From assembly GCA_013298045.1 (NCBI GenBank), contig JAAFJI010000003.1, positions 1 through 44,840 on the forward strand: a stretch of DNA of 44,840 bases, given 5' to 3'. The position numbers and the translations under genes were made by a program. The notes below the pieces were generated by a model. That model saw only the letters and a list, made by a program, of their open reading frames with translations. It did no database searches and was not told the origin of the DNA. The stretch's first letter is position 1. Every line of letters starts with the position of its first letter. Origin of the DNA: Betaproteobacteria bacterium. GTDB lineage: Bacteria; Pseudomonadota; Gammaproteobacteria; Burkholderiales; Casimicrobiaceae. Shown one piece after another: positions 29,911-39,821 of this stretch.

Positions 29911-30846
29911 TCATTTGTCCTTGCCGTGCGGATGCACGGCTCTCCAATGCCGCGCAATATCAATCCTTCGCGTCACCCACACACGATCATGTTTCTCAAT
30001 GTGATCGAGGAAACGAATCAACCCAGCCATCCGCCCAGGGCGACCAAGCAAACGGCAATGCATGCCGATCGACATCATCTTCGGCGCATCCTCGCCCTCG
30101 GCGTAGAGCACGTCGAACGTATCGCGTAGATAGTGAAAGAAATGATCCGCCGTGTTGAAGCCTTGCGGTGAAGCAAAGCGCATGTCGTTCGCGTCTAACG
30201 TGTACGGAACGATCAATTGGGCAATCGTCTCGCCATTAGATTTCGTAACGGGCATGTAGAAAGGTAAATCGTCGCCGTAGTAATCGCTGTCGTATTCGAA
30301 GCCGCCATGATCGGCGACGAGGCGATGCGTATTTGGGCTATCGCGACCGGTGTACCAGCCGAGCGGCCATTGTCCGCCGGTCATCTTGCGAATGATCTCG
30401 GTGCCCTTCGCGATGTGTTCGCGCTCTGTCGCTTCATCCATGTGTTGATGATGAATCCAGCGATAACCGTGACACGCGATTTCGTGACCGAGCTCGCAGA
30501 ATGCAGCCGTTAATTCCGGATGCCTCTCCAGCGCCATGGAAACGCCAAACACAGTAAACGGCAAATCGCGCTTCGCAAACTCGCGCAAGATACGCCACAC
30601 GCCTGCGCGCGAGCCGTATTCGTAGATCGATTCCATCGACATATGCCGCGCTTCATATGCCGCCGCGCCGATGATTTCCGAGAGAAACTGCTCGCTGGCT
30701 CTATCGCCGTGGAGCACACAGTTTTCCGCGCCCTCTTCGTAATTAAGCACGAATTGCACGGCGATCTTGGCGCGCTGCGGCCATTTCGCATGCGGCGGAT
30801 TGCGCCCATAACCAATTAAATCTCGTGGATAAATTTCGTTCACCAT
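29911..30846 (-). CDS. puuE: Allantoinase PuuE-type polysaccharide deacetylase family protein
   Basis: YPRDLIGYGRNPPHAKWPQRAKIAVQFVLNYEEGAENCVLHGD...EIACHGYRWIHHQHM...GWYTGRDSPNTHRLV; ATG at 30846. Confidence 0.9.
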   Translation of the reverse strand: MVNEIYPRDLIGYGRNPPHAKWPQRAKIAVQFVLNYEEGAENCVLHGDRASEQFLSEIIGAAAYEARHMSMESIYEYGSRAGVWRILREFAKRDLPFTVFGVSMALERHPELTAAFCELGHEIACHGYRWIHHQHMDEATEREHIAKGTEIIRKMTGGQWPLGWYTGRDSPNTHRLVADHGGFEYDSDYYGDDLPFYMPVTKSNGETIAQLIVPYTLDANDMRFASPQGFNTADHFFHYLRDTFDVLYAEGEDAPKMMSIGMHCRLLGRPGRMAGLIRFLDHIEKHDRVWVTRRIDIARHWRAVHPHGKDK

Positions 30847-30936
30847 GCAATCACAACGCTTTTTCTCGGAATCAACACACGCCGACATAGCGATGCTACA
30901 AATTTGGTGGTGCGACGCAGCGAGCCTGCCGGAAGT

Positions 30937-31863
30937 TCAGCGCCCGGTGAGTGTACGCAACAACCATTTTGCGCGATCTTTTCTTGCCTCGTCGTTTAGC
31001 AATTCGTCTGCGTCGTACATTTGCCTGGATTTCGGCTGCGATGCCGCGCGAAACAAATCGACCTGTTCCAGCGTTTGGACCCACTGATCGCTCGAACCGA
31101 ATTGAAAATGTATCTTCGCAGGCGCAGCAAATCCGACCCATTTCTCCGGATCGAGCGGATCAATCGAATTCAAATAGTCGCCCCACTGCGGTTTGGCAAA
31201 GCTTTCCCGAAACGCTTTGGCGCGCGGCTGCTCGGTCACCTGCAGCCAGCCGCTCGGCTTGCCCGGCGGGCTCATCAAGAGCGCCCCGTCGATACGCGCA
31301 TCGACGGCTGCCAGCAATGCCGCCGCCCAGGCACCGAAGCGATGACCGACCACCGCAATTTTTTTCATGTCGTATTCCGGTCGGGTGCTTGCCCAGTCGA
31401 GGGCGCGCCGCGCATTCACCACCGCGAGTCGAATCGATTCGGCGTCGCCCGCATTGTTGTTTTCGCGGTGTACGTAAGGCTGCTTGAACGGCAATTCGAC
31501 CAGTAGCGAGGCGATGCCCTCACGCGCGAGCGCCTCGGCTTCCTGTTGAAATCCTGCGCGTTTGACCTCCTGACCCTCGCGGTGGAGCCAGAGCACCATC
31601 GGCCGTTTGCCGGGCTTTCCGCCGCGCACCATCGGATCGACGACCGTGAGCTCGACCGCGTCGCCCTCGGGGGTGACGAGCTTCCACTCGGTCAGGTTGC
31701 AGCAATTGGTCTTCGCAAAAGTGCCGCCGGACATCGCGTTCGGTGCCGATTTCGCATATTCGAAACGCGCCGCCTGCTCGGCGGGCGCCTTTGCAATGAC
31801 AAGCGGTGTAACCAGACTTGCACCTGCCGCGAATAAGAGCGAGACTATCGAGACTTGTTTCAT
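30937..31863 (-). CDS. Secreted alpha/beta hydrolase-fold protein, apparently lacking the nucleophile Ser
   Basis: Signal peptide [61 protein letters not shown]; elbow [14 protein letters not shown]. Confidence 0.75.
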   Translation of the reverse strand: MKQVSIVSLLFAAGASLVTPLVIAKAPAEQAARFEYAKSAPNAMSGGTFAKTNCCNLTEWKLVTPEGDAVELTVVDPMVRGGKPGKRPMVLWLHREGQEVKRAGFQQEAEALAREGIASLLVELPFKQPYVHRENNNAGDAESIRLAVVNARRALDWASTRPEYDMKKIAVVGHRFGAWAAALLAAVDARIDGALLMSPPGKPSGWLQVTEQPRAKAFRESFAKPQWGDYLNSIDPLDPEKWVGFAAPAKIHFQFGSSDQWVQTLEQVDLFRAASQPKSRQMYDADELLNDEARKDRAKWLLRTLTGR

Positions 31864-31919
31864 CCATTCCTCCTGCGGGAAACACGCGGGCTGCGAATGA
31901 AATCCGGAAAGCCGAGCGT

Positions 31920-32879
31920 ATGTTGATCCGCAGTTCTAGCGCAAATCCTATTCTTCCGTCCGAAATCACATCGTGCGAGCTATTTGCCGCGCGGCGCGAT
32001 TGGCTTAAATCCGCACTCGCCGTCGGCGGCGTGGCGGCGCTGCCGGGGCTTGCCGCATGCAGCGCAGAGGCGCAAGGTGTGAAGCTCGCTGGCGTCAAAG
32101 CCAATCCGCTGTACGCCATCGCCGATGAAAAGCTAAACAAAGCCGAAGAATTCAAAAGCTATTGCAATTTCTACGAGTTTGGCACCGACAAAGCCGATCC
32201 GCCGGTGATGGCCAAATCGCTAAAAACCCGTCCGTGGACGATTGCGGTCGAAGGCGAAGTGCTGAAACCGCAAGTGCTTGACATCGACGCACTCTACAAA
32301 CTCGCGCCGCTTGAAGAGCGGGTTTATCGGTTCCGCTGCGTTGAAGCCTGGTCGATGGTGATTCCGTGGGTTGGTTTTTCCCTCTCGGAACTCATCAAAA
32401 AAGTCGAACCGAAGGGGAATGCGAAATACATCGAATTCGTAACACTCGCCGACAAAGCGCAAATGCCAGGGCTGCGCTCCTCGGTGCTCGATTGGCCCTA
32501 CGTCGAAGGGCTTCGTATGGACGAGGCCATGCATCCGCTCACCATGCTCACGCTCGGCGCGTTTGGAGAGATGCTCGCGCCGCAAAACGGAGCGCCGGTG
32601 CGTATGGTGATTCCCTGGAAATACGGGTTCAAAAGCGGTAAATCGATTGTGAAAATCCGGGTTGTCGAGAAGGAGCCGAAAACTGCGTGGGTCAAAGCCG
32701 GACCCGGCGAGTACGGTTTTTATTCCAATGTCAACCCAACGGTCGATCATCCCCGCTGGTCGCAAGGCAGCGAGCGGCGTATCGGCGAATTCAGCAAGCG
32801 GAAAACGCTCATGTTCAACGGCTATGCCGACCAAGTCGCGTCGATGTACGCCGGGATGGATTTGCGCAAATTCATCTGA
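31920..32879 (+). CDS. msrP: Protein-methionine-sulfoxide reductase catalytic subunit
   Basis: Tat-like [70 protein letters not shown] match YedY/MsrP. Confidence 0.95.
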   Translation: MLIRSSSANPILPSEITSCELFAARRDWLKSALAVGGVAALPGLAACSAEAQGVKLAGVKANPLYAIADEKLNKAEEFKSYCNFYEFGTDKADPPVMAKSLKTRPWTIAVEGEVLKPQVLDIDALYKLAPLEERVYRFRCVEAWSMVIPWVGFSLSELIKKVEPKGNAKYIEFVTLADKAQMPGLRSSVLDWPYVEGLRMDEAMHPLTMLTLGAFGEMLAPQNGAPVRMVIPWKYGFKSGKSIVKIRVVEKEPKTAWVKAGPGEYGFYSNVNPTVDHPRWSQGSERRIGEFSKRKTLMFNGYADQVASMYAGMDLRKFI

Positions 32880-33016
32880 TCGCGCGACGTCAAACGCTTT
32901 TTTTTCGCGCCCCTTGATGTCGATTGGCGCACCGCGACGGCGCTTCGTCGCAGCGTCTTTGACGATGCGTACCCCTTGAGATGGAATGAAGCTGTCGCCG
33001 CTTCAAGGATCGTCTC

Positions 33017-33424
33017 GTGGACAACACCACTTACTACGCCACTTATCTTCCTCTCGCCTACGCGCACCTCGCAACCGTGCTGCCCGCTTTCGCGATCGGC
33101 ACCTACATGATGTTTGCGCGCAAAGGCGATCGCTTTCATCGCTTTTTAGGCAAGGGCTACATGCTCTTGATGTTAGTCACCGCGATCATTACGCTCCTCA
33201 TGCCTGCCGCTGTCGGACCTAAGTTTCTCGGGCACTTCGGATTCATTCACCTTTTCAGTTTGCTTACTTTGTATTCGGTGCCGCAAGCGTATTTCGCGGC
33301 GCGTAGCCACAACATCAAAGCGCACAAGTCCGCCATGATTGGGCTATACATCGGCGGACTTCTTATCGCCGGGGGCTTCGCGTTCATGCCGGGGCGCCTG
33401 TTGCACGCCTGGTTGTTTACGTAG
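33017..33424 (+). CDS. DUF2306-type integral membrane protein
   Basis: Four predicted TM segments; HLATVLPAFAIGTYMMFARKGDRFHRFLGKGYMLLM with conserved His/Arg pattern. Confidence 0.75.
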   Translation: MDNTTYYATYLPLAYAHLATVLPAFAIGTYMMFARKGDRFHRFLGKGYMLLMLVTAIITLLMPAAVGPKFLGHFGFIHLFSLLTLYSVPQAYFAARSHNIKAHKSAMIGLYIGGLLIAGGFAFMPGRLLHAWLFT

Positions 33425-33513
33425 GGAGCGTTTTGTAACAAAGCGGCTGCAATCGTCGAATTCATCGCGGAGAATCTGCGCTAACCTGCGCGATCCACGA
33501 TAAAAATTCGGCG

Positions 33514-34140
33514 ATGCCTTTCCTAACGACTACTCAACTCCGCAGCCCATCGCAGGTCTTTGTTCAGCGCGCCAAATGGCTCTTGATCGTGCTCGCCGCG
33601 CTGCCGTTTTTGCGGCTCGCAGTCGGTGCGCCGCTTGGCTGGCTTGGCGTCAATCCGATTGAGTTCATCACACGCTCAACGGGCACTTGGACCATTGTTT
33701 CGCTTGTGGTGACGCTCTCGATCACGCCGCTGCGACGGCTGCTCAATTGGCCGTGGCTGGTAAGGCTGCGCCGAACGACCGGGCTCATCACGTTTTTCTA
33801 CGCGTTTTTGCATTTCATGACCTGGCTCTGGCTCGATCGCTTTTTCGACTGGACCGACATGGTCAAAGACATCGTGAAGCGACCTTTCATCACGGTCGGA
33901 TTCGCGGCGTTTTTGCTCTTGATACCGCTCGCGCTCACTTCGAACAACGCATCGATTAAGCGACTGGGCGCACGCGCCTGGCAGCGACTGCACTGGTCGG
34001 TGTATGCAATCGCTGTGCTTGCGGTGTTTCACTTCATCTGGCTCGCACGCAGGAATCCGAACGAACCGTATATCTACGCAGCGATCTTCGCTTTGTTGCT
34101 CGGTGCGAGGGTTTACTGGAAATTCTCGAAAAACAAATAG
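33514..34140 (+). CDS. msrQ: Protein-methionine-sulfoxide reductase heme-binding subunit
   Basis: RSTGTWTIVSLVVTLSITPLRRL; RLRRTTGLITFFYAFLHFMTWLWLD; RLHWSVYAIAVLAVFHFIWL: MsrQ/YedZ ferric-reductase-like fold. Confidence 0.93.
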   Translation: MPFLTTTQLRSPSQVFVQRAKWLLIVLAALPFLRLAVGAPLGWLGVNPIEFITRSTGTWTIVSLVVTLSITPLRRLLNWPWLVRLRRTTGLITFFYAFLHFMTWLWLDRFFDWTDMVKDIVKRPFITVGFAAFLLLIPLALTSNNASIKRLGARAWQRLHWSVYAIAVLAVFHFIWLARRNPNEPYIYAAIFALLLGARVYWKFSKNK

Positions 34141-34400
34141 CTTTTTCTTAGAATGCCCCGATGAATCGCACTTGTACTCAGTAAATGTATGACTACAATA
34201 TTTAAGTCCAATTAGCTAGAACGTTTATTTTATTTGGCAAATATAGATTTAGCTGTTAGCGCGCATTGTCATCTCGTTTTCGCCATACGGAAAAGGCATG
34301 CGCGCTAGCGCGACGCCGACGAACTTCCTAGCATTACGGCATCAATCGTTTTACGGCTTGATGCGCGCGATCCGCGCGTCGGCCGACCAAAGTGCAAACC

Positions 34401-35696
34401 ATGCGCGTTCTTGTTCTCGGTGCCGGAATTCTCGGCGTACACACAGCCTACTTTTTGCGTCAACGCGGCTTTGAGGTGACGGTCGTCGATAGGCAGCCCG
34501 GTGCCGCGCTCGAGACGAGTTTCGCCAACGGCTCGCAGATTTCGGTGAGCCAATCCGACCCCTGGGCATCGCCCGCAGCACCGCTCAAGGTGCTCAAGTG
34601 GCTCGGCAAAGAAGACGCGCCGCTCTTGTTTCGACTGAAGATGGATCCGAATCAGTGGCGCTGGGGGCTGCGCTTCCTCTACGAGTGCCTGCCAAGTCGC
34701 ACTGAGCACAACACCTTGATGGCGATGCGCTTGTCGGAATATTCGCGTCGCACCTTGCAGCAAATGCGTCGTGACACCGGAATCGAATACGACCACGCTG
34801 AAGCCGGCATCATGATGATTCATTCGACACAGCAGAGTTTCGAGGCAGCGGCCGAAGGCGCGCAGCTTCTGATTCGCAACGGCGAGCGCCGCGACGTGCT
34901 CTCGGTTGCCGACGCAGTCAAGATTGAGCCTGCGCTTGCGCATACAGCGCCAACACTCGCTGGCGCGATTTATGCGCCGCACGACGAATCAGGCGACGCC
35001 TACAAGTTCACCACCAAACTCGCGGCACTCGCGCAGAAGATGGGCGTAGAGTTTCGCTACGGCACAACCGTCGAGCGAATCGAGAGGGGTGGCGGCGCGG
35101 TGACCGGTGTCCGCGTCAAAGACGACGCAGGTATGCACACACTCACCGCCGATGCCTATGTCGCTGCCCTTGGCTCCTACACCCCTGCGATGCTGCGCGG
35201 GGTAGGCGTCGACGCGTTGGTCTATCCGGCCAAAGGCTATAGCGCGACGCTGCCGATCGCGAAGCCGAAGAACGCGCCGAAGGGCTCGATTACCGACGAC
35301 GAAATGAAAGTGGTGTTCACCACGATTGGCGATCGTCTGCGTATCGCGGGGACGGCGGAATTAAACGGGTTCGACCTCTCGCTTAACCAGGTGCGCTGCG
35401 AGGCGTTGACCAAACGCGCGAAGCATCACTTTCCCGATCTTTGTCGCTGGGACGAGGTGAAATACTGGACAGGTCTGCGACCTGCGACGCCGTCTAATTT
35501 GCCGATCATCGGCCGTACGCGGGTGCAAAATCTCTTTATCAATACCGGCCACGGCACGTTGGGCTGGACCGAAGGGCCCGGTTCCGCCAAAGCCCTGGCC
35601 GACATTGTTGCTGGCGAAGCCCCCGAGGTCGATTACGCATTCTTAAACGCCCCCGCTCGTAAAATTGCAGGCTCTACGATCCCACGGGCTGCCTGA
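34401..35696 (+). CDS. dadA: D-amino acid dehydrogenase (DadA-like FAD oxidoreductase)
   Basis: MRVLVLGAGILGVHTAYFLRQRGFEVTVVDRQPGAALETSFANGSQISVSQSDPWASP; LRPATPSNLPIIGRT, NTGHGTLGWTEGPGSAKALADIVAG. Confidence 0.92.
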   Translation: MRVLVLGAGILGVHTAYFLRQRGFEVTVVDRQPGAALETSFANGSQISVSQSDPWASPAAPLKVLKWLGKEDAPLLFRLKMDPNQWRWGLRFLYECLPSRTEHNTLMAMRLSEYSRRTLQQMRRDTGIEYDHAEAGIMMIHSTQQSFEAAAEGAQLLIRNGERRDVLSVADAVKIEPALAHTAPTLAGAIYAPHDESGDAYKFTTKLAALAQKMGVEFRYGTTVERIERGGGAVTGVRVKDDAGMHTLTADAYVAALGSYTPAMLRGVGVDALVYPAKGYSATLPIAKPKNAPKGSITDDEMKVVFTTIGDRLRIAGTAELNGFDLSLNQVRCEALTKRAKHHFPDLCRWDEVKYWTGLRPATPSNLPIIGRTRVQNLFINTGHGTLGWTEGPGSAKALADIVAGEAPEVDYAFLNAPARKIAGSTIPRAA

Positions 35697-35697
35697 C

Positions 35698-36918
35698 GTG
35701 AAATCCCGCCCTGTTGTTGCCGCAATCTTGATTGCGGCGCTTTTGTCGTCGCCGACGACAGCGCAAGCACCTGCGGTCGCTCCTGCGACTGCGCCACTGG
35801 TCACAGGCGCGCCGCCGCTGCCGGTCGAAAATGTCGATACGGTGATTGCTCAGCCCTTCGTCGGTCTGGCCGCCTATCTGGTTGTCGAAGCCACCAGCGG
35901 TCAGGTGCTCGCCGAATCGAACGCAAAAAAGCGCCGCGATCCGGCCTCGCTTACCAAGTTGATGACGGCGTACATCGCCTTCGATGCGCTCTACCAAAAG
36001 CAGCTCAGCTTGAGCCAGCGCCTGCGCATGCCGGAGCGGGCGTGGAAGGCAGACGGCTCACGTCTGTCGATTCAGCCCGGCACGCCGGTCACGACGGAGG
36101 ATCTGGTGCGCGGTCTGCTGGTGCACTCCGGCAACGATGCGGCGGTTGCGCTGGCCATCGCAATCTCCGGCAATGAAAGCGATTTCGTTGCGCGCATGAA
36201 TCGCGAAGCCAAGCGGCTTGGCATGGAGGACACCAACTACCTGAACCCAACGGGGCTATCGCAGCAGGGTCATCATTCGAGTGCGCACGACATCGGCATT
36301 CTCGCGCTCGCGCTGTTGCGCGACTATCCGCAGTACGCAAAGTTTTTTGCCGAAAAGTCGTTCACGCTTGGCGGGACGACTTACGAAAACCGCAACCGAT
36401 TGCTCGCGCTTGACCCAACGGTTGACGGCATGAAAACGGGGTTCACGGACGCGGCGGGCTGGTGTCTTGTGGCAACCGTTTCGCGCTCGCCGCGAAAGCT
36501 GGTCGTGGTCGCACTCGGTGCGGCCAACGAAAACGCTCGCATCAGCGAAACGCAAAAGCTCATCGACTGGGCATTCACTGCGTATCAGCCGCGCCGCTTC
36601 TACGAGGCTGGCAAAGCAATCCAACAACTGGAAGTCTGGAAGTCGACCGCAAACTTAGTTCCCATCGGTTTTCGCGATGACGTGACTGCAATCAATATCG
36701 CAGGGAAGACTCACGAAATTACGACGGAATTGACTATTCCTGAACCTGCGATGGGACCTTTCCAAGCAGGCGACAAGGTCGGGACGCTGCGCGTCAAGCG
36801 TGCGGGCAATTTGCTCTACGAACGTGACGTGGTTGCATTTGAAGCCGCACCACAAGCGCCAATGTGGAAGCGCATGTGGCACGGTTTTCTGTTATTCCTG
36901 AAGAGTATTTTCAAATGA
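35698..36918 (+). CDS. D-alanyl-D-alanine carboxypeptidase (DacC/DacA, PBP5/6-like)
   Basis: RRDPASLTKLMTAYIAF (SxxK), VHSGNDAAVALA (SxN), VDGMKTGFTDAAGWCLVATV (KTG); C-terminal PBP5-like domain. GTG 35698 or upstream 35665 start. Confidence 0.93.
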   Translation: MKSRPVVAAILIAALLSSPTTAQAPAVAPATAPLVTGAPPLPVENVDTVIAQPFVGLAAYLVVEATSGQVLAESNAKKRRDPASLTKLMTAYIAFDALYQKQLSLSQRLRMPERAWKADGSRLSIQPGTPVTTEDLVRGLLVHSGNDAAVALAIAISGNESDFVARMNREAKRLGMEDTNYLNPTGLSQQGHHSSAHDIGILALALLRDYPQYAKFFAEKSFTLGGTTYENRNRLLALDPTVDGMKTGFTDAAGWCLVATVSRSPRKLVVVALGAANENARISETQKLIDWAFTAYQPRRFYEAGKAIQQLEVWKSTANLVPIGFRDDVTAINIAGKTHEITTELTIPEPAMGPFQAGDKVGTLRVKRAGNLLYERDVVAFEAAPQAPMWKRMWHGFLLFLKSIFK

Positions 36919-37760
36919 TTTTTTTGAACGGCAATTGGATGCCGATTGAAGACGCGAAGGTAAGCGTGCTTGATCGCGGCTTTATCTATGGCGACGGGGT
37001 CTACGAGTATGTGCCGGTCATTAAACGCAAACCGTATCGTTTGCTGCCGCATCTGAAGCGCCTGGACAACTCGTGCAAAGAAATCGGACTCAAAAATCCT
37101 TATTCGATCGAGCAGTGGACCGCGATCATTCACGACATCATCGCGAAACAAGCGTTTGACGATCAGGGCGTTTATTGGCAAGTCACTCGCGGTGTTGCCA
37201 AGCGCGATCACACGTTTCCAAAAGACACCGAACCGACGGTGTTCATGATGTCAAACCCGTTACCGAAGCTCACCCAAGCACAAATCGATAACGGCGTTGC
37301 CTGCTACACCTACCCCGATTTGCGCTGGCATCGTTGCCACATCAAATCGATTTCGCTTCTCGGTAACGTGCTCGCGCGGCAACATTCGGCAGAGCTTGGC
37401 GGTATCGAATGCGTGATGATTCGCGACGGCTTTATGACCGAAGCCTCGGCGTCGAACGTGTTTTGCGTGTTCGGCGACACCATCGTCTCCCCGCCAAAGG
37501 ACAATCACATCCTGGGCGGCGTTACGCTAGATGGCGTGATGGAGCTTGCGCAGCAAAGCGGCTTCAAGCTCGTCGTGCGTCCCGTGCCCGAGGCCGAGAT
37601 GTGGGCTGCCGACGAAATGTGGCTGTCCTCATCTAGCAAGGGCGTGCTTGCGATCACCTCGCTCGACGACAAGCCAGTCGGCAACGCGTCGCATCGCGGC
37701 AAACCGGGGCCGATGTTCAAGAAGATGTACGAAGTGATGCGCAAAGACATGGGGCTTTGA
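36915..37760 (+). CDS. D-amino acid aminotransferase (class IV PLP)
   Basis: VLDRGFIYGDGVYEYVPVIKRKPYRLLPHLKRLDNS; IKSISLLGNVLARQ; EASASNVFCVFGD; 4-nt ATGA overlap with the carboxypeptidase gene. Confidence 0.93.
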   Translation: MIFLNGNWMPIEDAKVSVLDRGFIYGDGVYEYVPVIKRKPYRLLPHLKRLDNSCKEIGLKNPYSIEQWTAIIHDIIAKQAFDDQGVYWQVTRGVAKRDHTFPKDTEPTVFMMSNPLPKLTQAQIDNGVACYTYPDLRWHRCHIKSISLLGNVLARQHSAELGGIECVMIRDGFMTEASASNVFCVFGDTIVSPPKDNHILGGVTLDGVMELAQQSGFKLVVRPVPEAEMWAADEMWLSSSSKGVLAITSLDDKPVGNASHRGKPGPMFKKMYEVMRKDMGL

Positions 37761-37891
37761 CCGGACGAACCTAAAAACGCCGATAGCGCCGTTGCGTTCG
37801 CCTCCACGCATAATGCGTACTGAGTTTGTACTGTCTTCGACTCCGCGCCTAGCTCTCGACATTTTGATGTTCGCCCCTATCTGGCGTTTCT

Positions 37892-38188
37892 ATGAACACT
37901 GAATTCAACCGCGGCCCGATTCCGGAAGGGCGCGATACCAATTTCGAATTTCCGACCGAATATCCGCTCAAAGTGGCCGGGAAGAATTCGCCCACGCTCG
38001 AAGCAACGGTCGTCGAAATCGTTCGTCGTCATGTCGAAGACTTCGATGTAACGACCGTCACCGTGCGCGAGTCTAAAGGTGGAAAATATCTCGCAGTGTC
38101 CATTTCGTTCGTAGCGAGATCGAAAAATCAACTCGATTCGATTTACACAGATTTAACCGCTCACGCCGATATTCTTTGGGCGTTGTGA
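37892..38188 (+). CDS. ybeD: DUF493 (YbeD-like) family protein
   Basis: FEFPTEYPLKVAGKNSPTLEATVVEIVRRHVEDF...LAVSISFVARSKNQLDSIYTDLTAHADILWAL; between dat and lipB. Confidence 0.92.
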   Translation: MNTEFNRGPIPEGRDTNFEFPTEYPLKVAGKNSPTLEATVVEIVRRHVEDFDVTTVTVRESKGGKYLAVSISFVARSKNQLDSIYTDLTAHADILWAL

Positions 38189-38212
38189 GCTAACGTCAAA
38201 AGCGATTCCATT

Positions 38213-38824
38213 GTGATTGTTCGCACGCTCGGTCGCGCAGACTATCTTGCCACCTGGCAGCAAATGCGCGAATTCACGGACTCCCGTACACCGGAGAGCG
38301 AAGACGAACTCTGGGTCGTCGAGCACGATCCGGTGTTCACTCAAGGCATCGCGGGAAAGCCAGAGCATCTGCTCATCAATCCGGCGAACATCCCGATCGT
38401 AAAAACTGATCGCGGCGGCCAGATCACGTATCACGGACCTGGGCAAACCGTCGTCTATGTCATGTTCAACTTGAAGCGCGCCGGCTACGGTGTGCGCGAG
38501 CTGGTCATTCGCATCGAGAACGCTGTCATCGCGACGCTCAAAGAATTCCGCGTCGAAGCGTACGGAAAGCGCGACGCGCCGGGGGTGTATGTCGGCGACG
38601 CAAAAATCGCCTCCCTCGGCCTCAAGATTCGCAACGGTTGCAGCTACCACGGCGTGGCGCTCAACGTGAACATGGACCTCACGCCGTTCTCATTCATCAA
38701 TCCGTGCGGCTTCGAGGGACTTCGCGTTACTCATCTACATGACTTTGGTGTCGATCTCCCCGCAAACGACGTAGGGATGAGGCTTTCACGGCACCTGGAA
38801 AAGACGCTTAGCGCGACCGCGTGA
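38213..38824 (+). CDS. lipB: Octanoyltransferase LipB
   Basis: ELWVVEHDPVFTQGIAGKPEHLL; DRGGQITYHGPGQTVVYVMFNLKR; KIASLGLKIRNGCSYHGVALNVNMDL. Confidence 0.96.
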   Translation: MIVRTLGRADYLATWQQMREFTDSRTPESEDELWVVEHDPVFTQGIAGKPEHLLINPANIPIVKTDRGGQITYHGPGQTVVYVMFNLKRAGYGVRELVIRIENAVIATLKEFRVEAYGKRDAPGVYVGDAKIASLGLKIRNGCSYHGVALNVNMDLTPFSFINPCGFEGLRVTHLHDFGVDLPANDVGMRLSRHLEKTLSATA

Positions 38825-38836
38825 GAAAATCACGGG

Positions 38837-39814
38837 ATGGATTCCATCGCAGTCACCGATAAACCGCTGTTTGACAACTCGGCGGGCACGAAACACAAAG
38901 GCGAAGGCAAAACCGCCCGAATTCCGATCAAAGTGGTTGCCGCGCCGATGCTGCGCAAGCCCGATTGGATTCGAGTGAAAGCGCCGACGGGTGAGCACGC
39001 GCAGCGCTTTAACGAAATCAAAAAGATTTTGCGCGAGCATCAGCTGCACACGGTGTGCGAAGAGGCGAGCTGCCCGAACATCGGCGAATGCTTCGGCAAA
39101 GGCACGGCGACCTTCATGATCATGGGCGACATTTGTACGCGACGTTGTCCGTTCTGCGATGTCGGTCACGGCCGCCCGAATCCACTGGATGAAAACGAGC
39201 CGAAGAATCTCGCACGCACGATCGCTGCGATGAAATTGAAGTATGTCGTGATCACAAGCGTTGATCGCGACGATTTGCGCGATGGCGGCGCGAGCCACTT
39301 CGTCGAATGCATCAAGGAAGTTCGCGCGCAATCGCCGCAGACAACAATCGAAGTGCTCGTTCCCGATTTTCGCGGTCGCGTTGACAAGGCGCTCGCGATT
39401 TTGGAAGCTGCCCCCCCCGACGTGATGAATCACAACATGGAAACGATCGCGCGACTCTACAAGCAAGCGCGCCCCGGCTCTGACTACGCGCACTCGCTGA
39501 AACTGCTCAAAGATTTCAAAGCGAAGTTTCCGAACGTGCCCACCAAGAGCGGTCTCATGGTCGGCTTAGGTGAGACGGACGAAGAAATTCTGCAAGTCAT
39601 GCGCGATATGCGTGAGCACAACATCGACATGCTCACCATCGGCCAGTATTTGCAACCTTCGGCGAATCACCTGCCAGTGCTCCGCTACGTGCATCCGGAT
39701 ACCTTCGCAATGTTTGAAAAAGAAGCCTACGCGATGGGCTTCAAGCATGCCGCCGTGGGCGCGATGGTGCGGAGCAGTTACCACGCGGATGCGCAAGCTA
39801 GCGGCGTGGTTTGA
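38837..39814 (+). CDS. lipA: Lipoyl synthase LipA
   Basis: [41 protein letters not shown] (two FeS clusters); [30 protein letters not shown]. Confidence 0.97.
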   Translation: MDSIAVTDKPLFDNSAGTKHKGEGKTARIPIKVVAAPMLRKPDWIRVKAPTGEHAQRFNEIKKILREHQLHTVCEEASCPNIGECFGKGTATFMIMGDICTRRCPFCDVGHGRPNPLDENEPKNLARTIAAMKLKYVVITSVDRDDLRDGGASHFVECIKEVRAQSPQTTIEVLVPDFRGRVDKALAILEAAPPDVMNHNMETIARLYKQARPGSDYAHSLKLLKDFKAKFPNVPTKSGLMVGLGETDEEILQVMRDMREHNIDMLTIGQYLQPSANHLPVLRYVHPDTFAMFEKEAYAMGFKHAAVGAMVRSSYHADAQASGVV

Positions 39815-39821
39815 CGCCTGA

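Noticed and set aside
31520-32155. Minus 211-aa ORF overlapping msrP start
   Set aside because: Bridges the alpha/beta hydrolase and msrP in the wrong frame; both real genes are supported by motifs.
32881-32930. GACGTCAA...T8...TTGATGTC after msrP as a terminator
   Set aside because: T run lies inside the putative loop and pairing is imperfect; not a standard intrinsic terminator.
34305-34982. Minus 225-aa ORF over the start of dadA
   Set aside because: Antisense to a clear FAD-binding domain; no recognisable signature.
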